The notes: a model not told the origin generated them from the letters alone. 52,500 nt of DNA from Glandiceps talaboti (GCF_964340395.1 NC_135570.1:17017822-17070321), one strand, 5' to 3'; positions 36,875 through 49,400 are shown, counted from the stretch's first letter. Translations and numbers: made by a program.

Positions 36875-37385
36875 GGCGACAACCCCAGGTACCCGGATGC
36901 ACGAGGGACTAACCCGGAAGCAAGTCGTTGTCAGCCATATGTTACAGTGGTAACATCGTCCGAGAAATTGCTGCGTTCAGAGTGTCATTATTCACAGAAT
37001 TGTTGTTTTCGAGTGAAAATGCGTCTTGAATTGTATAAATCTAACAAGTGAAGACATGTCAAGTTATATTTTGAAAGTTGTATCGCTCGTTTGAGACAAT
37101 TTTCTCACGTACTATCGAGGCTTACTTGGACTTGGACCTTACTCCAGTTCATCGGGAAGTTTAGCCAGTCTGATAATTCTTTCTGGTTTAGTTTACAACA
37201 CTTTTGATCACGCAGATTTTGTTGTTGTGGTGAAAAGAAATTAAAAAAAAAAGATCACTTCAACCATTTTGTTGTGTTTTCTTTATGAAAGGTAATAGAA
37301 CATGAACGAGTGTTACCACTGTAACGTATGGCTGCCAGAATGACTCTCTTTCGGGTACTTGGCGGGGATTTCTTCCCTATATATA
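36875..37385. mobile_element. Inverted-repeat element, about 510 bp
   Basis: 'cagccatatgttacagtggt' (36932-36951) is inverted at 37313-37332 with one mismatch. An outer pair 'accccaggtacccg' / 'cgggtacttggcggggat' also matches. There is no coding capacity. A perfect palindrome CAACTTGTACAAGTTG lies just beyond it at 37393-37408. Confidence 0.6.
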
Positions 37386-37408
37386 TCTACTACAACTTGT
37401 ACAAGTTG

Positions 37409-37849
37409 AATGTTGTTGACTTGGTAAATTTGTTAGAAAATTGAAATTCAAATTGCCTCAAAATTATTTTAGATCCCTAGTTTATTTCATTCATCATTAA
37501 AATTTCCCAGGGTTAAAGCTGTAAGACAATGGAATTATTTATAGCCAACCTCAAAATCCTCTTTTTTTTCTTTTTCTTGTGTGCATTTCCTAGTCATTTT
37601 TGTGCAATTTTTCATAACAGTAGATTTTTGTTATAAAATGGTGACTATGGTATAAAAGTACAATACATTACCAACTTCTGTGTAAAATGTGTTTTACATG
37701 AGACATCATATGAACCACTAACCACTTTATTGCATCGTTAAAACAAAACTGCATAGTGAAGAGCTGAAGAACTGAACCACTTCTACGTGTCACCAAAATA
37801 AAAAATAAAATTAAAAAAACAACAGCAGAGCTATTCTGACCGATAGGTC
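37409..37849. other. No gene seen
   Basis: AT-rich spacer with T- and A-rich runs. Confidence 0.5.
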
Positions 37850-38370
37850 GCTTGTTTTTATGATACGATCCAATATGGCCGCCTAGCAGCCATTTTGTTT
37901 GCGAATTTTCCCTGTCCAAAGCCAGACATGCTTGAACAAATCTCATTCAGAGTTGGCATTAGGACAGTGTTCTATGACATACATGTGCATATTCATTGTT
38001 GTCGTGATACGATCCAATATGGCTGCCTGGCAGCCATTTTGTTTGTGAATTTTTCATGTCCAAAGCCATAACTCAGACATGCTTGAACAGATCTCATTCA
38101 AAGTTGATATTAGGACATTGTTTTATGACATACATGTGCATATCCATTTTCGTCATGATACAATCCGATATGGCTGCCTGGCAGCCATTTTGTTGGCGCA
38201 GTTTTCATGTCCAAAGCCATAACTCAGACATGCTTGAACAGAGTAGTGATATCAAAAACAACCATATGAGGCCAAACAATATTAACCAGGTTTGAAAATG
38301 ACAACATAAACTGCCAGTTCCTTAAAACCCAATCATAGCAGGGGACTATGTCATTTTCAATGACTTGTTA
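37850..38370 (+). repeat. Family B modular repeat without head
   Basis: Two and a half about 150-bp monomers ('gatacgatccaatatggc' at 37862 and 38006, then a variant at 38157), followed by the Family B tail ('ttccttaaaacccaatcata', 'gcaggggactatgtcatt'). The head hairpin and CCGT tract seen at 40696 are missing, so this is a 5'-truncated copy. Confidence 0.9.
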
Positions 38371-38683
38371 TTTGTGAGTTGCCACAGAAAGTTGAATAAC
38401 TGCCCCCCAAGGGCAGGTTTACTACTTGATCCCTTCTAGATAGGAGTACAGTGCAAGCTATAAAACTCTATTGTAAATCACAAATGAAGCCTTGTGAAGC
38501 CACCAATGTGTGAGTGAATACCTTGAAGAGTTAGACCACAGTATCCTACAGTTGCCATTTCACTACTTTTGTTGTCTTTGTCAGAGTAACAGAATGCCTC
38601 TATGCAATCTAGGAAAAGCTGAGATCAGTGTATGTACTTTGATATGGGCAAGGATTTTGAACTGCCTGAAATTATCTAACAGT
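38371..38683. other. No gene seen
   Basis: AT-rich spacer between Family B and Family A copies. Confidence 0.5.
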
Positions 38684-38804
38684 TTTTAGCACAACTGAAC
38701 TTCTTTAATAGGTTCAGTAGTGCTATAGGCATGGCAAAGTGTCTGTCTGTCTCAGTCTGTCTGTGTATCTGGATGTGTATGTGTGTGTGTATGTGTATGT
38801 GTGT

Positions 38805-38855
<51 letters not shown>

Positions 38856-39892
38856 CAACTTAAAAGTCAAAAACCACTGGACCGATTGCCATGATATTGG
38901 TGGGTATATTACCTTGGGTGTCTAGTTGGGAAATTGTTCAAATCAAAATGATCTTACCACTGGGGTGTGAGTAAACAAATGTGATTTTTGGTGAAAAAAA
39001 CTTAAACTCAAAAACTACTAGGCAAATCGGTGTGAAATTTGATGGGAACATTCTTAGTAGTGTTTAGATTAAGAATTGTCCATAACATGATCCCATCAGT
39101 GATATGCAAATTAGGTATAAAATGTGTCTTTTTTGTCAAAACTATTTTACTCCAAAACTACTGAGCAGATTAGGCTGAAATTTGGTTGGAACGTTCTTCA
39201 GAGTGTTTATATCAAGAATTGTTCATAACATGGTAATCCTATCAGTGGGATATGCAAATAAGGGCTAAAATTTGTCTTTTTGGTCAAAAATGTATAATTC
39301 CAAAATTATTGAGTAGATTTGGTTGAAATTTGATGGGAACGTTTTTAGATTAAGAATTGTCCATAGCATACTCCCATCAGTGATATGCAAATTAGGTCTA
39401 CAAATGTGTTTTTTTTGTCAAAAATCAATAATTCCAAAACTACAGAGCAGATTGTGCTGAAATTTGATGGGGATGCATCTGGGCATGTGTAGATGAAGCT
39501 GTATTCACAACATGATGATACTTATAACATGAAACTGCATGGTGAATGGGGTCAAAACTTGATGGGGTCTTTCTGGAGGTATTTTTGTAGTCTTTGTTGT
39601 AAACATTATGCCACAATTGACCCTGGCAACCATGACCATGCCATTAGCAACAGTGAAATTATGATGCATATTACAAAGATTCAAAAGATGTATGCAAATA
39701 TGCCTAGCAGCAGGATCATGCCCATAGCAACAGGTAAATGATGGTTTATATTGCAAAGATGAAAAGTGGGAAGGTCGGGCAAGTGAATAACGATTCCAAA
39801 AATGTATGCAAATATGCCTAGCAATGAGACCATGCCCATAGCAACAGCTAAATACAGTTGTGCAACAACGCCATTGGCACTATTTTTGTAGT
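38684..39892 (+). repeat. Family A modular repeat, apparently full-length copy
   Basis: Order: T-run, head hairpin (AGCACAACTGAAC at 38688, GTTCAGTAGTGCT at 38712), CTGT and GT tracts, then 'accactggaccgattgccat', four further diverged monomers of about 130-150 bp (near 39012, 39154, 39303 and 39436, each with an 'aaactactgagcagatt'-type start and 'gaaatttgatgggaacgtt'), then tail blocks with 'accatgcc' and 'agcaacag', ending 'cagttgtgcaacaacgccat'. The 5' and 3' ends carry inverted AGCACAACTG / CAGTTGTGC words. Confidence 0.92.
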
Positions 39893-40695
39893 GCAAAATG
39901 TAGTTCCAAACTCAGAATATACATGTAGATAATTTACCAAGTATATTTGGACTTCAGACTCAGCATTCTTCAGATGTTGTTGTATATTCTACTGACTACA
40001 CTACTACAAAATAGGACTCCAGAACAAGCAAACAATGTCTTTGATCACATCTAAAAGTTGTCATTGTGTGCTACAACTTTTGGGGGACTCTCTTTCCTTT
40101 TCCATTTTGTAAGGTCAAGATTGATAAGTACCAAACAATAATCTCCAACTTTGAAGGAAAAGTATTATAAAGTGTGTAATTTGTTAAATCAGTTACCAAG
40201 AAGTATTGAATAGATTAAGGTGGTAAAATTTGAAAGTACCTCATAGTTGGACATATTGAAGACCTACATGTAAGCACAAACAATAATCTCATATGGTATG
40301 GTTTTTAGTAACCCCAACACTTAGTCTTGTATCAAACCAATCATTATTCTAACATCTACTCTTTTTGTAGCACTAGTATTTTGTGATGGAATACTGTTTG
40401 GAATTTTTAAAAAAACAAAATCAATGAAAAAAGAGAATGTTTCACAATTGTTTGTACTTTTTTCGTAAAGCCTGGCTGTTCTGTCACTTGTTGTCCATTG
40501 AATGAACTCAAGAAATAGTAGAACAGTGATAAAATGATGAGTGCTAAGTGATAGACATAGACAGGGTTGTATGGGGTGAAAACTAACACAGTAAGAGATA
40601 CATGTAGGGAAACATCAAATTTGTATGAATCAGTGGCATGTCAGATTCAATGATTGACATAGAGGGCATACTTCGGAGTCACTTTTATGGCCATA
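39893..40695. other. No gene seen
   Basis: AT-rich DNA between Family A and Family B copies. Confidence 0.5.
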
Positions 40696-41905
40696 AACTA
40701 AGAATATTTAGTCCCTGCGGACGAAGTCCGGAACGGGGACTTATGGATTGGGTTCCGTCTGTCCGTGCGTCCGTCCGTCCGTCCGCAGCCGTTTCTTGGA
40801 GATGCCTGGACCGATTTTTTTCAAACTTGGTACAGGGGCAACATACTATGGCATACATATGCACGTCAATTTGTTTTATGATACGATCCAATATGGCCGC
40901 CTAGCAACCATTTTGTTTGCGAATTTTCCCTGTCTAAAGCCATAACTCAGACATGCTTTAACAGATCTCATTCAAAGTTGGTATTAGGACAGTGTTCTAT
41001 GACATACATGTGCATATTCATTGTTGTCATGATACGATCCAATATGGCCGCCTAGCAGCCATTTTGTTTGTGAATTTTCATGTCCAAAGCCATAACTCAG
41101 ACATGCTTGAACAGATCTCATTCAAAGTTGGTATTAGGACAGTATTCTATAACATACATGTGCATATCCATTTTCATTGTGATACGATCCAATATGGCTG
41201 CCTGGTAGCCATTTTGTTTGCGAATTTTCCATGTCCAAAGCCATAACTCAGACATGCTTGAACAGATCTCATTCAAAGTTGGTATTAGAACAGTGTTCTA
41301 TGACATACATGTGCATATCCATTTTCATTGTGATACGATCCAATATGGCTGCCTGGTAGCCATTTTGTTTGCGAATTTTCATGTCCAAAGCCATAACTCA
41401 GACATGCTTGAACAGATCTCATTCAAAGTTGGTATTAGGACAGTGTTCTATGACATACATGTGCATATCCATTTTCGTTGTGATACGATCCAATATGGCT
41501 GCCTGGCAACCATTTTGTTTGTGAATTTTCCATGTCCAAAGCCATAACTCAGACATGCTTAAACAGATCTCATTCAAAGTTGGCATTAGGACAGCGTTCT
41601 ATGACATACATGTGCATATCCATTTTCGTCGTGATACGATCCAATATGGCTGCCTGGCAGCCATTTTGTTTGTGAATTTTCCATGTCCAAAGCCATAACT
41701 CAGACTCCATTTTCATCGTGATATGATCCCCCATACCCAACCAATCCTTTATTGTTGGAGGCATATTCCATGTCCAACAAGCAGACACAACATATCTAAG
41801 TCTGTTTGTTTTAGGTTCACAAATGTTGTTGCGTGATCAGAGTAGTGATAATTCCTTAAAACCCAATTATAGCAGGGACTATGTCATTCTCAATGACTTG
41901 TTATA
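40696..41905 (+). repeat. Family B modular repeat with head hairpin and about 150-bp monomers
   Basis: The head AGTCCC..CGGAC, loop GAA, GTCCG..GGGACT forms a hairpin at 40710-40742. A CCGT-type tract follows (40756-40786), then 'ggaccgatttttttcaaact' and 'tggtacaggggcaac', then monomers starting 'gatacgatccaatatggc' at 40880, 41031, 41181, 41332, 41482 and 41633 (alternating 150 and 151 bp), and the tail with 'ttccttaaaacccaattata'. ORFs here are translations of the repeat. Confidence 0.93.
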
Positions 41906-42704
41906 ACTAAATTATTTCCATACAGAGTTGTTGAACACCACAAGTCTTCACCAAAGAAATAGTTGCAACTAGTATCGTATTGGGTGCATGGATGGGCAGA
42001 CAGAACACAATGTAGTTTACATGTTTGAGCGTTACCTGTCGGCAATAAAAATAGTATACTCTACTAACATACACCTGCATTTACATGTAGCCTAGCTTTG
42101 AAACAATGTTATTAGAAAGATATGTACCAGTAATAATTGTATTATTGGAGTCTTTTGCAGTCAATGCTTGACTACATCATATATACAAGGAACATCCAAT
42201 GGTTGGCATTGTACAGTTGCTACAATGTACATGTCCATCCTCATATGGGGTAAATTACAAGGATTGTTACTTGTTGCTACCAAATATGTTTTTAGTTAGA
42301 TCACCTTATTAGCATGGTGGGAGAGCTAATTTAAGATCTTTGTAAGGGACATTCCTTTGTGAAGCATTCATTGAAATGATTTCTTTTTCTCAAAGTGTTT
42401 TATGTTCCAAGTGTAAGTTGTGTATAGAGAGCTGATTATTTCATCTACTAACAATCCAAGTTGTAAAAGTCTTGTAAAATTGAATTTTGTATTCATACAG
42501 TTGCTTGGTCTTTTTTTAGCTTTGAATAATACCGCTATTACTACTACTGATAATTTCAATGTTAGACAGTCTGTCATATAGAGATGTATAAAAGTCTATG
42601 CTAAGAAATCTACATGTACTTCTCTTAGTTGACAATTTCTTTCCATGAACTGTTGGTAACTTTTGATAATTTACTCAGCCTGTAATTATAATAATAATGT
42701 ATAT
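41906..42704. other. No gene seen
   Basis: AT-rich DNA, no repeat or exon recognised. Confidence 0.5.
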
Positions 42705-43080
42705 ATTTAGCCTTATTATCCACATTCTAACATTTGATCAAAGACATTTATTAAAAAAACTATACATGACACTAAAAAGTGCACAAAAATAGTTCAGAGC
42801 TATAATAAAGCAAAGCAGCTAATCGATGGAATTGTAATTGTGATGAGGACGATTGACCAAGACAGATAAAAAACTCAGTGCTAAATATTTGTGTATTATA
42901 ACCACCTGTGTAAATCATATAATAAATAAAAAACTAATCTGAAAAGTGAATTTTTGAATTGAGATTTAAAAATTGGTATGCTTGACAAAAGACAGATTTT
43001 GACAGGGACGTTGTTCCACAGAATGGGTGCTGCCCAAAACAAATGATTGGCATGTTTCTTTGTTTGTCATAATTGTAATT
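42705..43080. repeat. Degenerate dispersed repeat
   Basis: 'gatttttgaatt'-like text ('gaatttttgaattgagattt') followed by 'gacagggacgttgttccaca' and 'gaatgggtgctgcccaaa' has the look of an old dispersed repeat, loosely parallel to 31110-31640. Assignment rests on motif order only. Confidence 0.35.
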
Positions 43081-44322
43081 TGCATAGCCTTATAAGTAGG
43101 ATAATACCATGCATAAGCCAAAAATATGGAATATATACAATATGTACCCTGTTCGTTCTACATCACAACAACGCGTGTCTACATCACTGGTTCTGTTGTA
43201 TTTGAAATATGAGTCAAAATGTTCAAAATTACCATCCCCTGACTTATCTTTGATATCATTGGCAGTGGTATAATTATGTTAATTATTATTCTCCAATATT
43301 TTTCTTCATTCAGCCAGAATACCCATGACCCTAAGGGTTGTCGCTTTTCGCCTAGTGACTCATAGTGATACTACTTAATTTTGAAAAAGAAATGATCATT
43401 TGTATATCATAAAGTATTCTAGATGTATTCACAATATTACAGTATGTTTTATGCACCAATACATCTTCATTTTACATGTATGTCTATAGCAATGATGGGT
43501 GGAATTGTTCCATTCTTGCCACTAGATGGCGCTATACGGCACCAGTCATCCATATTGGCTGTTACCTTGGGGAATTTACTTGTTCTGTATGGAATGCATT
43601 GTATTGGGAATTGCATTAAATTAATGTCATATGTTGTCACATACAAGCAACCACGATGTATGCATTTTTAAATACTATGTAGAATAAGTATAACAACAAA
43701 TAGTTACTTGTAACATTTTAATTGGTAGTGAAGTCAAAGTCAAAGTGTTGGTCAAAAAATGGGGAATAGTTTATTTGTTAGTGACCTTGAGGCTACAAAG
43801 TTCAATAACCGTTTAGCAAACAAACACACACTTAGGCTCTCTGATTAAAAAAAATACCATGAATTTTAAACTGATGTTTACAGACCTAAAACTGTTTGTT
43901 TACTTTTACAAAAGGAAAGCATGACTAATATCTAGTGTTTGTGATTGGTGCCAAATTTTGTGATATCAGATTATCACTAATTCTCAAGATTTCTTTGTAA
44001 CAGAAAGAACGGAAAACAAAATGTTTGAAATAACATTCCAAGTAACACCAAGATTTATCAATTTCAACTTTTAATTGCATAGTTTTTATATCAATGCAAA
44101 ACTACCCCAGTGGGAATACCTACAGCTTTTTCTAGATCAGCCTAGCAACATATAATTACCTAAGAATAGTATTTGTGTCCACCAAAGAACTTAATTCAAA
44201 GCCTAGCATAGTCAAGAAAGAAAGAAGATATAAAAGACAAAAAGTCATTAAGTAGAGACAGTGATGTTGATGAGTGTCAGTGCTTTGCTAAACAAAAGAG
44301 AACAGCTGTATCTACCTCTAAT
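43081..44322. other. No gene seen apart from a CTCF-like site
   Basis: The 82-codon + frame at 43423 translates to a hydrophobic stretch (GGIVPFLPLDG), but has no splice or promoter context and is not called. Confidence 0.45.
43519..43533 (+). promoter_or_regulatory. CTCF-like site
   Basis: CCACTAGATGGCGCT fits the bilaterian CTCF core (CCASYAGRKGGCRS) at every position. It lies in otherwise featureless DNA. Binding is inferred from sequence only. Confidence 0.5.
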
Positions 44323-44545
44323 AGTCCAGTGTTCTTACTGTACATCTGATGGGGAGTCCAGTGTTCTTACTGTACATCTGATGGGGAGTCCAGTGTTCTT
44401 ACTGTACATCTGATGGGGAGTCCAGTGTTCTTACTGTACATCTGATGGGAGTCCAGTGTTCTTACTGTACATCTGATGGGGAGTCCAGTGTTCTTACTGT
44501 ACATCTGATGGGGAGTCCAGTGTTCTTACTGTACATCTGATGGGG
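44323..44545. repeat. Minisatellite, 32-bp unit, 7 copies
   Basis: 'agtccagtgttcttactgta' then 'catctgatgggg' recurs at 44323, 44355, 44387, 44419, 44450, 44482 and 44514. One unit has lost a G. Confidence 0.97.
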
Positions 44546-44735
44546 AGAAACCAATAACACAGAGACTGTGATTTGAAAAACAACAGAAAACATAACTACC
44601 TGAACTAGACACTCACAATGAGGTCCTGTAAATAGTAAACATGAAAAAATAAATAAAGTAAAATAAACTAAAAAATTGACCTACCCCACCTATTCTAAAA
44701 TTAAGTGTACCGTAATTGGAACCACACAATTTTTT
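44546..44735. repeat. Family C dispersed repeat
   Basis: 'gaaaccaataacacagagac', 'aacataactacctgaactag' and the end 'acctaccccacctattctaa' are shared in order with 49243-49400. The end also matches, inverted, 18439-18510. Confidence 0.8.
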
Positions 44736-47700
44736 TTAAAGCATTATCTTCTCTGTCCTGTATTATAAAGTTTCCACCTATTCCACACAGACTAGATCAA
44801 TGATTGGGAAACATCAAGAAACCATTAAAATTCAGAACAGAAAACAGGTTGTGAAAATCTACTTCTGGAAATAGATTCTACTCTTGAAAACACTTTTTAA
44901 AAAAAAACAAGAAAAAGAAAAACAGAAATCAAGAGTGAAATACGAAAATGATTGATCTATCATTGCCAATTATTTTGTCAAAACATAGGAACCTTGTTAT
45001 TTTAGCGTCAGATGAATATGAACATCACAGTTTTAATACATGAATTGTGTTTATACTGCCCTCAAGTTGTTGTGTTCAGTTTTCATTGACATGATAGTGA
45101 TGATAATACAAAAAACCTTGCAAATGTGAATTGACTATTCATTATTTATGAAAATGTAAATGAATATAAATTGTGTATTTTTATGGTTTGTTATCAGACC
45201 ACTTGATTAATGAGGTTCTGTAAATAGTAAACATTAGCAATGAGTACAACATGTAATTGCTTACTATACAACTCATTCATATTCATTGTTGCCTTTAGAA
45301 AGCCACAGCAGCCAATAGAAAGAAATTCCTTCCTAGTGAATACTGTACGCATGTACACACACAAAAGCACATATGGTGCAGGCATTAGTCTACAGCCCTA
45401 GCTGTGAAAACAACTACATGTACGTGTCTCCCATGAAATCCTGGTTATGGAATGAATTTGATATGAGAAAGGTGAAGATTGGTGAGGCCAGCAATGTTAA
45501 TTTCATGCAGTTGGTTTCAGCAGAGAGGTTTGTAGATGACTGTGTGCTGAACTTCTACTATACAGGTCACATTCAAGCTCATAGGCATGTTTTGTATAGG
45601 TACACAATAGCAACAACTCAACAGTGTGGGGGACCTTGAATTCTCCTAACTGGATGGAAACCTAGGCATGAACCGTACACAGAAATGGTCTAAAAGTCTG
45701 ACAATGACATTCAGTTTGCTATTCTGTTTTTAAGTAGAAAAAATCACAAATGATATTTGCCTGTTTGTTGTGAGCTCCTAAATCATCCAAGCATCACAAG
45801 GAGAGCGGTGGAGAGGTCAGGCCAGTCTGACTGACAAAAGGTATCTGTTTGTTAAAAATCTGTACATGGTTGGAAAAAACGTACAAATGGAGTTCATGAA
45901 GTCTTTGAGCACGGTCATCATAAAGTGAGAAAGGTAGACAAGACAACATAAAATTTACTAGTATTGGAAAAAACAACAGGAAGACTATATTTTGAGCACG
46001 TTATTTTTGGAATATTGGACAGGAATGATTGTCATGACTATTGCTTTCCTATGAGAATATCACTAATCAGCTGAAGAGGCCATGTATCCGACACTAATAT
46101 TGTCCAATTTATGTAATCTGGAAACCATCTAACTTAGTGTACAGGAAGATAATATAGGGTGAGTTGATAGCAATAACTGTGTACTACTCATATCACCTGC
46201 AGTGATTCTACACATTGATTTGGTTGTCAGTGTGCAATACAACCAAACACATACAACTGATTAAGGTAATTGTACAGCACAGTACACAGACTCCTGGACA
46301 GTGGAACAGCTTTCTATCACCCAGTTGTGTCCTTGTGGTGTCCAGACATTGTCACATGAGATGACAACTATATCATATGGACGTCATTTATTGTCTTCTA
46401 TGGTTGCCACTAGCTCTGCTTCATTGTACTGGTTACCACCGGATATAGAGCAAATCTCAGCTATATAATCAACAGAAATGAACACAAAATCACCAGTATT
46501 TGGAAGAAATTTGTTGTTGGATTATATATACAATTCTTGAAAACATTTTGCCACATAAATGAAGTCATCCACTACTTGACAGTATTATTACATTCATCAT
46601 CAGTGCCTTCACTGCCAGCTGGTGACCAAGTCCCAATAATACATCACAGAAAATTTATGTCTAGGAAATCTACAAAATACTTGACATCAACTGTAACAAT
46701 ATGTACACTATCAACTGGAATACAGTTTGATCTATGAGTTTAAAACTAGGAGATAGAACTCCACAAGTTTGGATGTTAAAAACAATAATGACATTCCAGA
46801 CCAAAGCTCTGTACACAATAAGTACTGCCAGAAAACATCAAACTCGTCCAGTTAGCAGTCTAGATGCTGAAAGCCTGCGACAACTCTCATCGGTCCTCAG
46901 CGTGTGGGTATACCTTTTTTTCTTCTTTTCTTTTACTAAAAAGTATTGCAAATAACCATTACATGAAAACCACAGAGGTTGTAATGATGGTGATTTTTCT
47001 CAAGCATTTCTGCTCCACATTGTATAAATGTATATGTCAGCTTGTATATTATCATATATAGTCATTCAGCACTTTGCAAAGTCAACAGATATTATCTTAA
47101 GTGTATTTTGGGGTCCTGACATGAAATTTGAAATTAAAAATACAGATGGTATTGTGCCTGAAATTAGGCAAGCATGGGAACATTTTTGAGTGGTTATTTG
47201 TCACTTGTTTTTGCAAATAGATACAACAACTGTGCTGTACTGTTGCTCCAATGGTATGATAGAAGATATCTTCTGTTTGCGTTGTTCAACACATCTAGGC
47301 ATACCATAACAGCAGTTGTGGCCAAGATTTTAGAATCTGATATTAAATGAAAATATAGTGAATGTACCATGAAATCAGTGAAAAATTTAACCAGAAATTA
47401 AACTATATTGTCTGAAAATTGAAACTCTAGTTGTATTAGCAAATTAGTGTACCAATAGTGGATACACTCTAAATGGCACATTGTGTGGATCATATCTCCA
47501 GAGAATACCATTATGTGCTTGTGTGTTCATTAAATTGCATGCCAATGTTTTGCACCCAGTAATAGTATTGTATTAGTGTGGATTGTGTGTTACATTCCTT
47601 CATACAGTATTGGTCCTAGGTTTTTGTCAGTACCAAAATGTTGCTGTGGTCATTTTTTTCAGGTGATGTATTGCCCCTACAATAATCTTTTACATCTGTA

Positions 47701-47820
47701 TATTTATATGTTATTGAGAAGGTGATAATGTAGGATAAGCTAGAGACTATGACTAGTAGTAGTATAGTAGTAACATAGTAAAGCCAATAGGGGGCTTCAT
47801 ACTGCAAAATATAGTGTGCT
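44736..47820. other. No supported gene; two exon-like islands
   Basis: Frames at 45373-45639 (88 codons, with KSWLWNEFDMRKVKIGEA) and about 46800-46903 (HQTRPVSSLDAESLRQLSS, preceded by 'acattccag' and followed by GTGGGT) are more protein-like than the surroundings. They do not join to other exons here and match nothing I recognise. The rest is AT-rich. Confidence 0.35.
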
Positions 47821-48192
47821 CTAAATCACTAAAAATGATAGTTCGTTATTTAGTCCACTTTCAGACTTGATTTGTGAAACAATGGATCTGATGTAACATT
47901 CCAAAGTCATAGTGTCCACTACCCTAAATATAAGGCTGCAAAAATTGTAGTGTTTTGTGTGAGTTTGAGGTTTTCTTCTGTTTTTGTGCTTTTTTTTCGT
48001 TCCAATGTTTCTTGATGTGTTGGTTTGCAGTGTTTGACTGAACTTGTCCACATATATTGGCTCTGATTCAGAATTGGTTGGGATTCTATTTGCTAGGCTG
48101 CTCTGACTTAGAGCTAATCCAATGTTAGTGTATGTATGCACACATGATATGCTAGTCTTGTTGCTATCCTGTGTTGTTGTGTACAGACTCAC
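47821..48192 (-). pseudogene. Possible LINE ORF2 5' fragment (endonuclease start), degenerate
   Basis: The 123-codon minus frame ends IRSIVSQIKSESGLNNELSFLVI. This resembles the first conserved stretch of LINE apurinic endonucleases (N-x-RS-ivnK ... lDfLviTETW). The preceding frame reads LWNV just before it, as if a small indel separated LWN from RS. The part before is basic and hydrophilic (KKKHKNRRKPQTHTKHYN), as N-terminal LINE regions often are. The ETW motif is missing because the frame stops right after FLVI. If correct, it is a 3'-truncated remnant; chance resemblance cannot be excluded. Confidence 0.35.
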
Positions 48193-48562
48193 ACAGTTAG
48201 GTATAACATCACAAAAATTTACAAACTATGGCCATTTGCCCAGTTAATAAAAAATACCACAATTAACTTGAATAGCATTGTAGTACAGGACACATCTAAT
48301 ATAAAAACACACAATGTGATATATTCTTCTGTCTGTATCAATAATATAGTCACAAATAAGTTGAACTACTATGGATGACATAGGATTGACTCAAACCCCG
48401 TCAATTTAGCAACTTAATTAATAAGTATCACAAATTGAATAACTGTGGATGACACAGTAACACAGACACTTTGAAATGAAAAACGTGAAAACATAAATTC
48501 TTTGTGTATATTAAAAATATCGAACGTAATAAAAAGTATCACTATTAATATTAAATTTAGTA
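48193..48562. other. No gene seen
   Basis: AT-rich DNA. Confidence 0.5.
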
Positions 48563-48676
48563 ACACACAAACAGATCATTTCTATGACAGGATAGGACAG
48601 GACAGTGGAATAAAACACACAAACAGATCATTTCTATGACAGGATAGGACAGGACAGTGGAATAAAACACACAAAC
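48563..48676. repeat. Direct duplication, 52-bp unit, about 2.2 copies
   Basis: 'acacacaaacagatcatttc' then 'tatgacaggataggacagga' recurs after 52 bp, and a third partial unit follows. Confidence 0.95.
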
Positions 48677-49051
48677 AAATAAATGTTATCTATATATCAA
48701 TAATATGTAACTTAAATGAATAGTTTGTGTTATGTGTACATATGATATCAGTGAGTTTGATCAGAATCTTATAGTAATACAGCTTGTGATAATACTATAC
48801 TAAATATAGCATCAATTGTCCCTCGCTGAAATTAACAATTCTTGATATGAAACAATAAAATGATAATTTTGAATTAACCATTTCAGTGCTTAATTTATCA
48901 ACACAGGACGACATCAACACTGCATTTGAACAGCATTTGAAAAAAAAAATTGAAATTTGAAACAGATGAGGTGGTAATAGTAAGACAACACTTTTAGTTT
49001 TCAATATATTATTGGAATAGATAACATGAAGTCTGGCTAAGGCCTGAAAAG
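48677..49051. other. No gene seen
   Basis: AT-rich DNA; the minus frame 48795-49082 is low-complexity. Confidence 0.5.
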
Positions 49052-49400
49052 AAATTGTTTGGTTCCGGTTACCCGACCCCACCTAGTTTTTCACTGCCAA
49101 ACCTACACTTTTTTTTATATAATAATAGTCTAGAAAAAAACAATGAAAATGTGGAAATTGTGAAGTCTCGCCAGAAATAGTGGATGTGGAAACTGACATT
49201 AACTTAAAAAGACAGTATGAAACTGTTCTTCCAATCTGTAATGGGAAGAAACCAATAACACAGAGACCATTTCGAAAACAAAGGAAAACATAACTACCTG
49301 AACTAGATAGAAACTCGCACATGAAAAAAAAATATAATAAAATCAAATTAAAAAGCTACCTACCCCACTATTCTAAAATTGAGAGTAATCGGAACCACAT
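49052..49400. mobile_element. Family C element with short inverted ends
   Basis: Left end GGTTCCGGTTAC and right end GTAATCGGAACC (inverse GGTTCCGATTAC) match with one mismatch. The right half is shared with 44546-44735. It is followed directly by a Family A head. No coding capacity and no convincing target duplication. Confidence 0.55.

Noticed and set aside
40992-41547. ORFs with repeating HVQSHNSDMLEQ text, up to 109 codons
   Set aside because: They follow the about 150-bp Family B monomer (alternating 150/151 bp), so the frame is accidental and breaks between monomers.
43423-43671. 82-codon hydrophobic ORF
   Set aside because: No gene context; a frame of this length is expected by chance in AT-rich DNA of this size.
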